Source: Chlamydomonas reinhardtii
Taxonomy: Eukaryota > Chlorophyta > Chlorophyceae > Chlamydomonadales > Chlamydomonadaceae
Assembly: GCF_000002595.2 (NCBI RefSeq)
Contig: NC_057006.1
Coordinates: forward strand, 4,115,633-4,179,632
DNA: 64,000 nucleotides
Direction: 5' to 3'
The notes under the pieces were generated by a model. The model was given only the letters and a program-made list of their open reading frames with translations. It made no database searches and was not told the DNA's origin. The first letter of the stretch is position 1; every line of letters begins with the position of its first letter. A program made the position numbers and the translations under genes. Shown here in pieces: positions 1 to 10,800 of the stretch.

Positions 1-244
1 TGTGTCCTATGGCCCTTGACAAATGGCCCAAAAACAAGGGAGGGCCATGCTAATGCAAAGGATCGGCGCGGCTGTGGGGTGGGTCTGGGCCCTGGTCAGG
101 GGTTCCTGCAGGGTTTCGTGCTAACCGCCCATTTTCTTGCGCTTCTTTTGCACCTCCTTCGTTTCACTTTCTTGACGCGTGACACTTGAAGTGATGCCAG
201 CATAACCATCGTTGGCAGAGCTAGACACACGAGAGTTTGCTATC

Positions 245-2257
245 ATGGCTCGCACAAAAACTCCTTGCCGACAGCACGCGGAATGCAGGCTTTCCATAGA
301 TTTTTCCGTCGAATCGCTGCAGCATACAGAGCTGGTGCTGCGCGCCCTGCCTGTAGACGATGGAGCTGGCAGCAACTACCGCGTGCAGGCGCTCGTCGCG
401 CTGGGTACACAACTCTTTGAATTGGAAGGAGCGGACACGTACACCGCACCTGGCTTTATGCTCAGCCGCAAGCCGCTTGAGCTGCGCGTGTCGTCAGCTG
501 AGCCCGCGCACCTGCAGCAATACTTTGACCGGGTCCCGGCGGCCCAGGCCAACGACAGTGAAGATGCCGCGGCCCCGCCTCAGCCGACCATGGAAGGGCT
601 AGTCTGGGACGACTGGAGTGCCTCCGTGTACTTCATCTTGGGCCATGCCATAATGCGGCTGGCGGGTAGCGAAGTGACGCTGGTGGCCGGGGACGTGGAG
701 GAGGAGGGGCTGGCGGACGGCGACGGCCCCTCGGCGCGCCTGTCCCTCATGGCGTGGCAGAGCCTCGCGCCCGACGGCGCCGGCAATCTCTTCGTCGCCA
801 GTTCTCGAAACCTTCTGCGCATCCAGCTGCCGGCATCCTGGCGCGCCGCGGACGATTGGTGGGGGCCGGCGGGCGACAGGCACAGCGGCCAGACAGCCAC
901 GGCGGGCGCCAGCGCTGCGGCAAGACCGAAGGCGGACTTCGCCGTGGTCAGCACACTGCCATTCACAGCGCCCGCGGACATAGAGGCCCTGACCTTTGCA
1001 CCACCTAGCGCGCCGCTTCAGGGCCGCGGGTGCAGCGGCAGCGGTGCTGGCGGCGCGGGGTGGCTGGTGTTCACGACCCGCACCGCACTCTACCGCCTGC
1101 CGCTGCCCCTTCCCGCCTCTGCCACAACACCACCCGCTCCCGGCCTCTTCGACCTGTCCCTCATACCGCAGCCCTTGGCGGGTGCCGAGGGGCAGCGCGG
1201 CACCGTCGACGGTCGCCGCGGTGCGGCACGCTTCGACCACTCGCACGCAGTGAAGGCGGACGGCGACGGCAACCTCTACACAGTGGAGTCGTGGAGCGCG
1301 CGCGTGCGCCGCGTGACGCCAGACGGCACCGTCACGACATTGCTCACAGACGTCTCAGAGCTGTCCTACATGTTTCAAATCCTGCCCAACGGCTATGCAG
1401 CCCTGCTTTCGGACCGAGAGCTGCGGCTTATTGACCTGGGGCTACAGCCGCTGCTGCCGCGGCAACTCGAAGCTGCTGGGGCCGCAGGCCGGCCTTCGCC
1501 GCGAAGCCTGGCGGCGGACCTGGGTGTGCTGCTGGACGCGCAGCCCGACGGCACCTCAGACCTCAGCATCTCCGTGGGCGAGCGCCGGTTCCCTTGCCAC
1601 CGCGCCATCCTGTCCGCGCGCTGCGACTACTTCCGGCAGCGGCTGGCGGGCGACGCATTTGCGGATGGCCGCGCGCCGGAGCTGGAGCTGCCGGACGCGG
1701 ATCCTGACGCCTTCGCGCTGCTGCTGCGCTGGCTGTACACGGGGGCCGCACACGTGCCGGCTGACCTGGCGCGTGTTGTGGCGGGCCTGGCGGACCGGCT
1801 GCTGCTGCCTGACCTGTGCGCCGTGGCCCAGGCCGCCATCGCCGACTCCGTGAGTGCGGACACAGTGGTGGACAGCTTGCTGTGGGCATGGCGCTACTGC
1901 GAGGCGCGCGGCGGCGCTGGCGGCGACGGTGGCGTCGTGGGAACATTAGCAGGTCTTGGCAGTAGCAGCGCTGCCGGCGGCGGCAATAGCAGCAGAGGAG
2001 GAGGAGGAGGAGGAGGCTGTAGCAGTGGGGGTGGAGGCCGCGGTGGTGGTGGAGGCGGGGGCTTTGACCGGCTGCTGGGGCGGCTCAAGCTCTGGTATGT
2101 GTGCCACCACGACCAGGTGGCGGCGCAGGCGGGCGACAGCCGCGCGCGCCTGGCCGCAGAGGCGCCTCACCTGATGGTGGAGCTGGTGGACGCGGTGCTG
2201 CTGCGGAGCGCGGCCCGAGGGCGCAGCGGCGTGCTGCCACGGCAGGCGCTGGAGTAG
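245..2257 (+). CDS. NHL-repeat and BTB/POZ domain protein
   Basis: This is an intronless 670-codon frame. I chose the ATG at 245; the frame stays open upstream only through a TTG at 212. Two NHL-like beta-propeller motifs are visible, around 690-830 (ADGDG followed by APDGAGNLFVAS) and around 1190-1350 (GTVDGRRGAARF, GNLYTVES, VRRVTPDGTVTTLL). A BTB/POZ domain follows at about 1545-1860 (FPCHRAILSARCDYFRQRL, LLLRWLYTGA). Residues from about 1950 to 2065 are a Gly/Ser-rich tract. BTB domains dimerise and often bind cullin-3 as substrate adaptors, so a role as a ubiquitin-ligase adaptor with a propeller substrate arm is inferred and not shown. The domain order resembles the ankyrin/BTB and NHL/BTB proteins found in volvocine genomes. 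A gene without introns is unusual beside the intron-rich neighbours. Confidence 0.8.
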   Translation: MARTKTPCRQHAECRLSIDFSVESLQHTELVLRALPVDDGAGSNYRVQALVALGTQLFELEGADTYTAPGFMLSRKPLELRVSSAEPAHLQQYFDRVPAAQANDSEDAAAPPQPTMEGLVWDDWSASVYFILGHAIMRLAGSEVTLVAGDVEEEGLADGDGPSARLSLMAWQSLAPDGAGNLFVASSRNLLRIQLPASWRAADDWWGPAGDRHSGQTATAGASAAARPKADFAVVSTLPFTAPADIEALTFAPPSAPLQGRGCSGSGAGGAGWLVFTTRTALYRLPLPLPASATTPPAPGLFDLSLIPQPLAGAEGQRGTVDGRRGAARFDHSHAVKADGDGNLYTVESWSARVRRVTPDGTVTTLLTDVSELSYMFQILPNGYAALLSDRELRLIDLGLQPLLPRQLEAAGAAGRPSPRSLAADLGVLLDAQPDGTSDLSISVGERRFPCHRAILSARCDYFRQRLAGDAFADGRAPELELPDADPDAFALLLRWLYTGAAHVPADLARVVAGLADRLLLPDLCAVAQAAIADSVSADTVVDSLLWAWRYCEARGGAGGDGGVVGTLAGLGSSSAAGGGNSSRGGGGGGGCSSGGGGRGGGGGGGFDRLLGRLKLWYVCHHDQVAAQAGDSRARLAAEAPHLMVELVDAVLLRSAARGRSGVLPRQALE

Positions 2258-3238
2258 TGATACGGTATTGAGGGTGGGCAAGGGCTAGAGTGAATTGTAG
2301 GGTTGGAGCGAGCGAGAGCATGCGGGTCGGCGACAGCGCCGCTGGGGCGGAAGAGTGGGGCACCCTGACGGGTGCGCGTATCATATCCGCTTTGACGCAG
2401 GATTGCACAGCTTGATACGGATTGTCAAACATAACCAGAAGCAGGATGCGCGCGCTCATGGAGTACGGTGTACCGTACTGCAGGGAACAGTACTGTTCTG
2501 CGATTACTTGACTGGCGTAGTAAGATCAGTGGTGCTTGGATTGCCCGTGCTGTTTAACTGTGGGGTTGCAACTGTACACCACCGTAGCGTGTTCAGACGG
2601 CAGAAAAGTTGGTGCTTTGACGGGAGAGCGATGGCAAGCTGGGGACTGCGGCTTTTGCGACAGGTCATCGCTCATCAGTGTTGGGGATGGCGTAGAGTGC
2701 TGGCCGTGACTGGACCGGTGGCTGTCGAGCAGTGACAGTTTGGGCAGGCAGCGGGCGGAAGAGCTTTAGATGGCTTGACCATGTGCTTGGCCATGGCCGT
2801 ATGCGCACGTGTTGACGTGGTTCAGATTTAAATAGAGAGACGTTCTGGCTCCTAGCTGACCAGGCAGACTAGGGCAGACCAGCCTTTTGCCATAGCGCCG
2901 TTGCGGCCGAATGCGTCCGATACTCCGATCCCGTTGGGCCTTCGGCCGTTGCCCATCGCATCATCCAGCTTGTCCCCCGCCGACCACTCTGGCGCAACAT
3001 CCAGCACTACAGCGTACTCAACGCACAGAGCTGTGTTCGCGAGCCTGCCCAGAAGCGGTGCGTTGCAGCACGAGCCGTGCCAGCACCCACCACCGCGTCC
3101 GACCTCATCCCAGTTGACAGACCCTACATCCAGCGCCAACTCATAGCGCCTAATTTCCGCCTCACACCCGTTCTCTGCCTACCGCCTTGACATGCTATTG
3201 AACTGCCACGCGCCACACTGCCCCCACCTCATCGACGC
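2258..3238. other. intergenic stretch between convergent genes
   Basis: This stretch holds the 3' ends of the BTB gene and, from the other side, ERV1. The 126-codon open frame at 2355-2735 has no ATG start and no protein-like pattern. I see no TGTAA signal for either gene and no repeat. Confidence 0.5.
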
Positions 3239-4334
3239 CTACCGCCCGCCCTTGGCGCCCACGCCTAGCAGCTCGCAGCCCTTGCCCGCCCCGGCCGCCG
3301 CCGGCTCGCCCGCTGCCGCCTCCTCGGCGCTGCACCCCAGCGGCGCCCAGCGCGCCTCCACCAGGTCGCAGTTGAACACAGGCTTGCCCAGCCGCGAGTT
3401 CACGCGGTTGTGCACGCCACACAGCCAGCGCCGGAACTCACGGCCCGAGCCCACCGCGGGAGGGTCACGCCTGGTGGCAGGGTTGGAATGGGGTTGGAGA
3501 GGCGGGCGGATGGTTGGTTTCAGGCCGGGAGGCATCAGCGTGGAATGGCGGGAAGGCACCTGTGCTGCTCGTACACGCGAGATTTCAACGCAGCATCGAC
3601 ACGAACCCACTTCCCGTCCTTGCTGTGTGCCGCCCCTTGTTGCCGCCATCCTCCTTCGCCTTTCCTCCACTTGCCCCTCTCGCTCCTCTCCCCCTAGCAT
3701 CGCCCTGCCCCACCGCTCACCGCACAATCTCCGCAAAGTGCTCCGCGCAGTCGCCGCAGGGGTAGATGCGGGTGAGACAGTCCACCAGCGTGCGCGCGTC
3801 GCGCTGCTGCTGGCGGCTAGGCCGGTCCGGGAACTGTGCTGCCAGCATGTGCAACAGCGTCCATGTGGCCCGACCCACCTCGGCCTTGGCCGTCGCGGCG
3901 GCCTGCGCGGCGGCGGACATGGACGCCGCTCCTGCTGCCAGCGGTGAGGTGGCGGTGGCCATGGAGGAGGCGGCGAAGGGCGCCGGCGCTGGTGCCCGTG
4001 CGGGTGCGGTAGGCATGGAGGCGCTGACGCTGGCGAGGGGGCTGGCCGCAATTGTTGCCGGCGTCAGGCCGCCGCCGCGTACGGCAGCGGTGCTAGCGCT
4101 GGAGGCTGTGACACCAGTAGACGGTCGCCGCCATGCTGCGTGAGGGCCGGACACGTGCAGCGAGGGGTGTCGGAGCTGGCCGGGGACGGCCCAGCGGGCT
4201 GCACCTCCCTGCGACACGTGCGACAGGCCTGGCCTGGCCGAGGCCCACTGCTTGCCCGAGCTGCTGCCATTGCTAGGAAGCTGCTGCAGGAGCGCTTGCC
4301 CCCAGCCCTCAAGCGCGCGCAGCGGGACGTCCAT
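3239..4334 (-). CDS. ERV1: FAD-linked sulfhydryl oxidase, ERV1/ALR family
   Basis: Two exons, 4334-3721 and 3470-3239, join in phase to give 281 residues. The second half is a canonical Erv1/Alr domain. It has a WTLLHMLAAQFPDRPS helix, the redox-active YPCGDC motif (Cys193 and Cys196), a CGVHNRVNSRLGKPVFNC segment that supplies the FAD-contacting His-Asn, and a C-terminal VEARW block as in plant ERV1. The first 150 or so residues are an Ala/Ser/Pro-rich extension, longer than in most homologues. The enzyme passes electrons from Mia40-type disulfide relay substrates to cytochrome c or oxygen in the mitochondrial intermembrane space. The plant-like C-terminal shuttle cysteines are further apart here (Cys in PLGC and in KGCELLG). 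The ATG at 4334 has a stop codon 43 nt upstream that ends another short ORF. Confidence 0.9.
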
Positions 4335-4377
4335 TTCCGGGCAGGGTGCAGACGAAGATGCGGTCCGACTTCCAAGC

Positions 4378-4611
4378 TTACGAGCGATCGCGGCCGCGCT
4401 TGCTATAGGATTCCTTGGGTGCCTCTAGAGGGCTATAATGCTGCTGAAGCGAGGAAGTGAAAGCCTTGAAGCGCAGAAACTCATCCAAAACTGCCCTCGG
4501 TTCAGCGATGCTGGTATTCTGGCGGTGCTTATGCCAAGAGTTGAGAAAAAAGCGCAGCGCGGTCCTAATCTCGTTGTGCCGCTGCTTGGCGAGGTCGAGC
4601 GCGCTTGACAT
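4378..4611 (-). CDS. short conserved-looking ORF upstream of ERV1
   Basis: This 77-codon ORF begins at the ATG at 4611 and ends in TAA 43 nt before the ERV1 start, on the same strand. The frame is open further upstream to a GTG at 4665. The translation is charged and helix-like (LAKQRHNEIRTALRFFLNSW, AVLDEFLRFKAF) and ends in a basic tail. It lacks the low-complexity bias of shadow frames, and it lies in a stretch of lower GC where chance open frames are shorter. I do not recognise a family. It may be the first cistron of a two-cistron mRNA, a separate small gene, or an upstream ORF controlling ERV1. Chance cannot be excluded. Confidence 0.4.
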   Translation of the reverse strand: MSSALDLAKQRHNEIRTALRFFLNSWHKHRQNTSIAEPRAVLDEFLRFKAFTSSLQQHYSPLEAPKESYSKRGRDRS

Positions 4612-5133
4612 CGGAACCGTGTGCACCCGCCCTCTGATACAATCTCTTCTCCTGTAGGTGCCCACTATTAGATAAAGATAGAAGAATATGCGAATCGTGC
4701 GGGGCCATCAGACCAAGAGTACCATTGCGGTACCACTCCACGCATGAGCCCCAGCGGATCGGTCGTGGCCCCGTCCAGTGGCGCACTGCCTGCTTGGCGG
4801 GGCAGGCCAGTCTAAAACTGCGCATGTCCAACAATACTTCCAGCATCAGCTATTTCGGAAGTATCCTCCCCCTTCATCCCCAGTAAACCGGTAGCGGCAC
4901 TGAGGTACCATTCCACGAGTGCAAGTGTGGGCCACCTGCCCGGCCAATCCACCCCTACGCCTGCCCAACAGCGGTGCTTGGGCAATCGGGCCACCCCATC
5001 CCTGTGCCCTAGGTGCTCTTATTCCGTGTTGAATGCTTGGTGCTGCCCCAGCTCAGTCCCAGCCCAGCACAAAAGGGCACTTCATTCAGCGGCCATCAAC
5101 AACATGCCCGCCGAGTTGCCGCGTGCTGTGCTC
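4612..5133. other. intergenic, no gene seen
   Basis: No coding pattern stands out on either strand. Presumably it contains the promoter for the short ORF/ERV1 unit and the 3' region of the genes to the right, which are on the same strand. Confidence 0.4.
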
Positions 5134-5697
5134 TCATCGCGCCCGCTTCAGATCCCCCCGTGCATCCTGGGGCTCCTCCCGCTCACGCACATTGCAAACC
5201 TGCGCCATGACCCATGCCACCACCCCAGTCGAAGCCAGAGTGCGGTCATGTGCATCAACAGCGAGACCGTGCTGCTGCTGGTGCCGCGTCGGCTGCAGCA
5301 GCGGTTCTGCGCCCTCGTGACTTCCGAGCCCGTTCACCCCATCCGTGCATGCCGCAGCGGCACCCGCCGCTGCCGAGACCGAAGCCGCTTGCGTTGCGCT
5401 GACCCAGGGGCCCCCTGAGCTAGCTCCCTGCCGCTGCCGCTCCTGCTGCTGCTGTTGCAGCAATGCCTCTAGCTGTGGCAACTGAGCCTCCACGTACTTA
5501 AGCCGATCCTCCAGGGACACCTGCGCCGGTGGCTGTGCCGGTGGCTGCGCTGGTGGCTGCTTCACCAGCGACGCCGGCGGTGCCGGTAGCGGAGCGCTTG
5601 GCTGAGTGGGCGGGTACCGTGAGCGCAGGCCGCTCCAGCAATCACTCAAGAAGCTCTGGTAACCTGCACGCCAAGAGCACGGCACAAACAATGTCAA
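5134..5697 (-). CDS. proline-rich and coiled-coil ORF, unassigned
   Basis: The open frame has a plausible splice acceptor (GTGCAG) near 5676, after which it reads as protein. A Pro/Ala/Gln-rich stretch of PPAQ repeats is followed by a short coiled coil (SLEDRLKYVEAQLPQLEALL plus a poly-Gln run) and an Ala-rich tail. There is no credible ATG, so this may be an exon whose start lies elsewhere, or an alternative 3' part of the neighbouring gene at 5725-6880, which ends 28 bases away. No family is recognised. Confidence 0.35.
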   Translation of the reverse strand: MTLFVPCSWRAGYQSFLSDCWSGLRSRYPPTQPSAPLPAPPASLVKQPPAQPPAQPPAQVSLEDRLKYVEAQLPQLEALLQQQQQERQRQGASSGGPWVSATQAASVSAAAGAAAACTDGVNGLGSHEGAEPLLQPTRHQQQHGLAVDAHDRTLASTGVVAWVMAQVCNVREREEPQDARGDLKRAR

Positions 5698-5724
5698 GCC
5701 CAGTCTTCTAGCACCACCAGTAAA

Positions 5725-6880
5725 TCAGCTTTCCTTCATGGCCTCCCGCAACGCCTTCTCCCGTGTTCCTTGCAGCCGGCCTCTGCACCTGCTGGCCCCC
5801 CTGTCCGCTGCCCCTTACTCTCCCCGTCCCCGCGCGCTGCCTCACCTTGCTGCGTCTCTCGCTCTTGTGCGGTAAGCGGGTTGTGGCCGCACCAGTGCCG
5901 CCCTGTTCCAGGGTCCACAACAGAGACGCCGCGGGGGCCCCCCGCCTGCAGGATCAGCATGTCACGCATCGCCCGCCGAGCCGCCAGGTCGCCCCGCTGC
6001 CGTAGGGTCTTAAAGCGCTGGAGGCTGACGGTGTCCAGCCCGACCGCTATGTGTGTGAGTGCAGTCGTCAGGTGGGTGTTGGCGGTGGCGGAGGGCAGCA
6101 CCTGCGCAGCAGCGGCGCACGTGGTGAGGCGAGGAGGCATGGGGCGGGCCGGTGGAAGAGTTCTGTCGGTTCGCAATTCTGCTTGACGGTGCATGCACCT
6201 CGCGTTGGTAATGGTATCAAGCATGGTGCTCGCATCGCCAGCCTGCCCGCTGCCTGGCTGCCTGCACATGAGTATGACCAATCCTACGCGTGCGCAACCG
6301 CCCACCCGCCTGCTGCCCTGAGCCATATGGCCTACGACAACACCCATCAATACAATACCTTACAACACCCGACACCCTGCCCTGTGTCCGCCACTCACCC
6401 TGGTGCAGCACGGGCACACGAAGCACCGGCACAACGGCGTCCCGCCCTCCACGGCCCACCAGCGCTGCCGGAGCTCTGGCGGCGTGTGTTCAAGGATGGT
6501 GTTGAGCTCGCAGGCCATGGTTTCCAATGTGTGGTGGCGCGACACCAGCGCTCCATGGATGCCACACAGGTCGTGAAGGACAAGTCCCACCGCGGTGGCG
6601 TGGTCCCGAAACATGTTCTTGCCTCCTTCCTGCACACGGGATAACGGAGATATGGATACGTCACGCAAATGGGTTGAGAAGCACACGGAAAGGGGGGAGA
6701 TTAGCAAGCTGCAAGCACGAAAATACCAGCAGAATTCGGTATGCTGCCACTCGCGTTATGCTGGACCTAGCTAGTTAGCGCGTGTCCCGCAGGGTGCCGC
6801 CCGCTTCCTGGCTTTGCGCAGCAGTGCATGCTCGCAGTCGCCATCGCTGTCCTCACCTTGAGTCCGCACACGTTGCACAT
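5725..6880 (-). CDS. small Cys/His-rich protein of unknown function
   Basis: Four exons (6880-6857, 6629-6399, 6101-5846, 5780-5725) join in phase to give 188 residues. The first exon codes only MCNVCGLK. Its ATG is preceded in that frame by a stop just after an upstream acceptor, which supports it as the true start with an intron in the 5' leader. Possible metal ligands are Cys2 and Cys5, Asp17-His18 within FRDHATAVG, Cys30 and His33 in DLCGIHG, and a Cys cluster at 75-83 (CRCFVCPCC). The C-terminus is a charged helix ending KALREAMKES. The CxxC, DH, CxxH order is loosely reminiscent of the zinc-binding core of recombination endonuclease VII (HNH type), but this is weak. I do not recognise the protein. 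Confidence 0.6.
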
Positions 6881-7813
6881 GGCCACTTACGTCCTGCAAG
6901 GGCCAGGGAAGGCGTTGCAGGAATGATTGAGAAGCATGGCAAGCAGGATGGCAAGTGTTGATGTACGTAGCACAAGGGGACGCCCCGCCTGGTCCGGCAC
7001 CTGGTTATCACACGGTGACCGAGGACCGCAAACATGACCATCGCGCTAAGCATCAGCGTTGCACAGGCATGACTGATTGACTGCAAGACCTGCCCTGTGC
7101 CAAGCCGTGGCCCTACCTGACGCGGACGTGCTGAGACATGTGCCCACCAGCTCTGCCTAGACTCACACCGCATCACACCAGGGGCCTAGACTGCAGCTAC
7201 CAGGCCTGAGCCACACACTCCATACACGTTCCACTAGCCTACCCCACTGCGATTCTTGGGTCACTCACCCGCAAAGCTTGCAAAGTTGGCAAGCAGCGAT
7301 GTACACCAGTCGATAGGTCGGATGCGATGTTGCACGACCTCGAGTTGTCTTTCTGAGACCGGTACTAAGGCACAGATAGGTATACCGAGAGGTCCATCGA
7401 ATTTTATTCGGTCCCTATTTGTACGCACGCGGCATCGCTCGTCTGGCCAAAATGGCTGACATTGACAGCGCTTGGCGGGACCAGACCAAACTCGAGGCGG
7501 ATTGGTGCGCAACGTCCTTACCTTCCTGCACTTTCCTCAAATCAAACGCTATATAACAATCAAACTTCGCCTTAAACAATGGTTGAAATAGCAGTCACGA
7601 AGGCGGTTGCGGATTTAAGCAAGGTTCTGGGCCCGCGCGCGTGCCCTTGGGCACGGGCTTACGCTTGGACCTGAGCTCTCGCGCGAGGGTGCCGGAAGCT
7701 ATGTTCGCGCCGGCTACGCGACGACTCCTGTACATGATGCCAATCGCATTGCGCGCCACGGGTCAAACTGTCAAACAAATCGCGAATATGTTACTCGCCA
7801 CATGCGGCTGTCC
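6881..7813. other. intergenic, no firm gene
   Basis: An 83-codon frame on the minus strand at 7261-7512 ends in a good donor (GGTGAGTG) but has no ATG, and its phase does not join the next exon. It may be 5' leader of the gene at 5725-6880. Around 7560-7800 the sequence is less GC-rich and holds no recognisable feature. Confidence 0.35.
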
Positions 7814-10800
7814 CTAGAGCCTTACTTGCTCTGCCCCGCCTCTCCGCCCCACCACGGCCGCCCTCGCCCTCGCGCCACCCGCCTCTCGGTAGCGCGGCGC
7901 GGCGTTATCATCGCTGAACCTGGCAACAAGTTGCCGGTTATCGCTATCACCGCCATTGCTGATGTTGCTACCGCTGCCCCTAGAGCTACCGGCACCTCCT
8001 GCTGACTCCTGCGATGACGAGCTGCTCGCCGCCGCCGCCGGCAGCCGCGCGTTCGCCTTCATCTGCTCCACCACGTCCCGATACACCGCCAGGCGCACAG
8101 CCTGCGAGCGAGGCGGCAGCAGCGAGCGTGAAGGGTGCAATCAACACAGCAGCTACGATTTTTGGCCAGTGTGTTCGTGGGCGGGTGCTCGTAAGACGTG
8201 CATCCCCATTATTTCCCTGGAGACAGCCGACACATTGTTGCCCACCCCGCCCACAGCGGGCATGGTGATCCGCAAACACTCCCAGCCCCATTTGCTTCGG
8301 CTGCATGTGCAGCATCACCCGCCCCACCTGGCGGGGTATGCATGCCACGTCGGAGCACAGGGTGAAGAAGTCGTCGAGCAGCTGTGTCACCAGCTCGTAC
8401 AGGGAGTGGCGCTGGAAGCCGTTGTTTTGGATCAACCGCGAATGGAGCGCCATGTGCGTGCTGCGGATGTACGGAAGGGAGGGAGCGGGAATCGGAGATA
8501 TGGATACGGGCGGTCATTAAATAGCCACCTGGACGGGAGGAGGAGCAGCTGCAGCTCTTGTGCCATGCACGCGCTTCTCACACGCCGGCATGCCCACAAC
8601 CAAAACCTTTACCCCAGTACCCCCAGTCCCCACCCGTGGCCCCCACCTCAGCACGCGGGCAATGTCTGTGTCATTGGCCGCGTCGCGCCCCGCTAGGCAT
8701 TCGGGCCAGTCGCTGTCGTACCAGCCCAGCGGCCGCGAGAACAGCACGTCATCGGGGTCGCCGCCGCCGCCCTGTGCCGTCCACGTGGTGTTGTCGTGCT
8801 CCTGGAACATCTTGAGGATGCAGCTGCACACGCGAGGGGCGGGGGTTCGGTTTGAAGCTGCAAATGTCGTACAATGAAGGAGGTCGAGTCGCCGTGTACG
8901 GTATGCCCCAGCCCATTGAATACGAGGGGGTGGGGTGCGGGTTGGTGCAGAGCCGGGTTACAAGGGAAGGCGGGTAGCCCCAGTTCCTACTGTCCCTACT
9001 CGCTCCGCCCCGATCCGCCCCGAGCGCGGCGCCCGGCAATCCTCCTCTCACATGTTGTAGATGTCTGTGTACCCGTACTTGGCGTGTGCGGTCATGTAGC
9101 CCAGCGGTTTGCACACCCGTTCCACGTAGCCCCGCGCGGTAGCCTCGTCCGTGTACGGCAGGGCGGCCACCGCCCCCAGCATGCGGCGGCCCAGGGGCGA
9201 GCCACGACGCAGGTACATCACTGCATGGTGCAGCAGGGCGCGTGCGAGTAGGTGTGTTTGAGATGGCGCCCAAGGAGCAAAACACGCAGGACTGTCTGCA
9301 TGATCCTGGTACGGCGAGATTTGCCATGGGATGCAGGAGGACTGGAGGCCGCAGGTAGAACCCGTGGAAGCAGCGGCGGAGGGACAGAGAGGAGACGGAC
9401 AAGCCAGAGCTAGTCAGCAAAAGGCAAATCCGCCGCTGCATTCCCTGACTCCCGCATCATGCGCAAGGCGGATCACTCACCGTGATTGTTTGTCCACCTG
9501 CACACGCCCCGGACACGAACACGAATGCAAGGGGAGGGCCATGTGCAGCATCAGATTTTAGACTCAGACAGGCGCACTGCTTTGAGCACAACAGGACCAA
9601 CACCCGCTGAAACGGCAGTCATCGCACCCGCACCCTTGTACTGCTTCCCCCTTACCCGCGCGCTCTGCTTTGACGCAGCACCCGCACCCGCACCTCATAG
9701 CGAATTGGTAGCCGATCTGCACAGTGGCTGGATACATATCCTGTGATGAGCGAGGGCGGAACACAGCGCAGCGCAGCGCAGCGGCAACTGAACTTGTGGC
9801 TGGCATACAAGCCAGAATACACAGAATTGCGAGCAGCATACAGTGGTACCGTCCCTCCCTCGTTTTCGCTTGGTTTGGTTTAGTTTGGGCTGGAATTTAC
9901 AACCCTCTCTCCCCTGCACCGCCTCCGGCCGCACCTGCAGCAGTACGACGTCTGTGTCCAGCCACACGCCGCCGTGCTGGTACAGCAGCAGCAGCCGCAG
10001 CTGGGGGAAGGTTGGCGCACGGCAGGCGGGATGGCGGTGCAGCACGGCTCAGGGCATGCGCGGTCGAGTCACGCTTTGCTAAGCAAAACGAAACGCGCGC
10101 ACCCACAGGGTTTCGGACCGAGGCCCGCACCCCTCCATTTCCCCTAAACCGAGCCTCAACAAGCGAGAGCCTGCTTCAGGACTCGTCCGGGTTGTTGCAA
10201 CCCAGCGGAAAACCTGTCACCCCGCCTCCGTGCCCCGCCACTCACCACGTCCGCAAAGCCCGCCGCTGTGTAGATGTTCTTGCGAACCAGCGCCGCGTCC
10301 CGCCAGAAGGGGTGCCCCTGCAGCGGTGTGCCCACCAGCGCCCGCTCCCACTGCACCTGTCGCACACTGATGAACTGCAGGGCAGTGGAGGGTGCGAGCC
10401 GGCACCGACCGGGTCAGTCGGATTGGACGCGCCGGGCTGCTCGGGCCGGGGCCACGACGAAGACAAGCACCGCCCGCAGCAGCCCTGCACACCGAGCGGC
10501 GCCGACCCCCGCCATGGCGTGTCACCCTAGGGTATCTGCCTCCGTCCCAAGACCGCGCCCCCCGCGAGAACGACCTGCCTCGGAGTACTTGTGCAGGAAC
10601 TGGCCTGCCGGGTGCTCCAGCACTGCAGTGACGTTGTCCACCCACACACTCATGTGCGCCCTGTGCAGGTTCTGTGTGACCCGTGGGAGGCGGGCGGGGC
10701 ATTGCAGAGGTGGAGCGGCGCGGTTCGCGCGGCACTAAGGGCCGGACACACGGTGCTGCCCGGGGGCGGGCCAACACGCGACAACACTGCAGCCCCACAG

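Noticed and set aside
2355-2735. 126-codon plus-strand frame after the BTB gene
   Set aside because: It starts at GTG, has no domain-like pattern and sits in the expected 3' region.
3192-3947. 251-codon plus-strand frame
   Set aside because: It is antisense to ERV1, whose domain is unmistakable on the minus strand, and spans its intron.
4927-5418. 163-codon plus-strand frame
   Set aside because: Composition is random and it overlaps the better minus-strand coiled-coil ORF.
7261-7512. 83-codon minus-strand frame ending in a good splice donor
   Set aside because: No in-frame ATG, and its phase would disrupt the clearly coding exon at 6629-6399; at most 5' leader.
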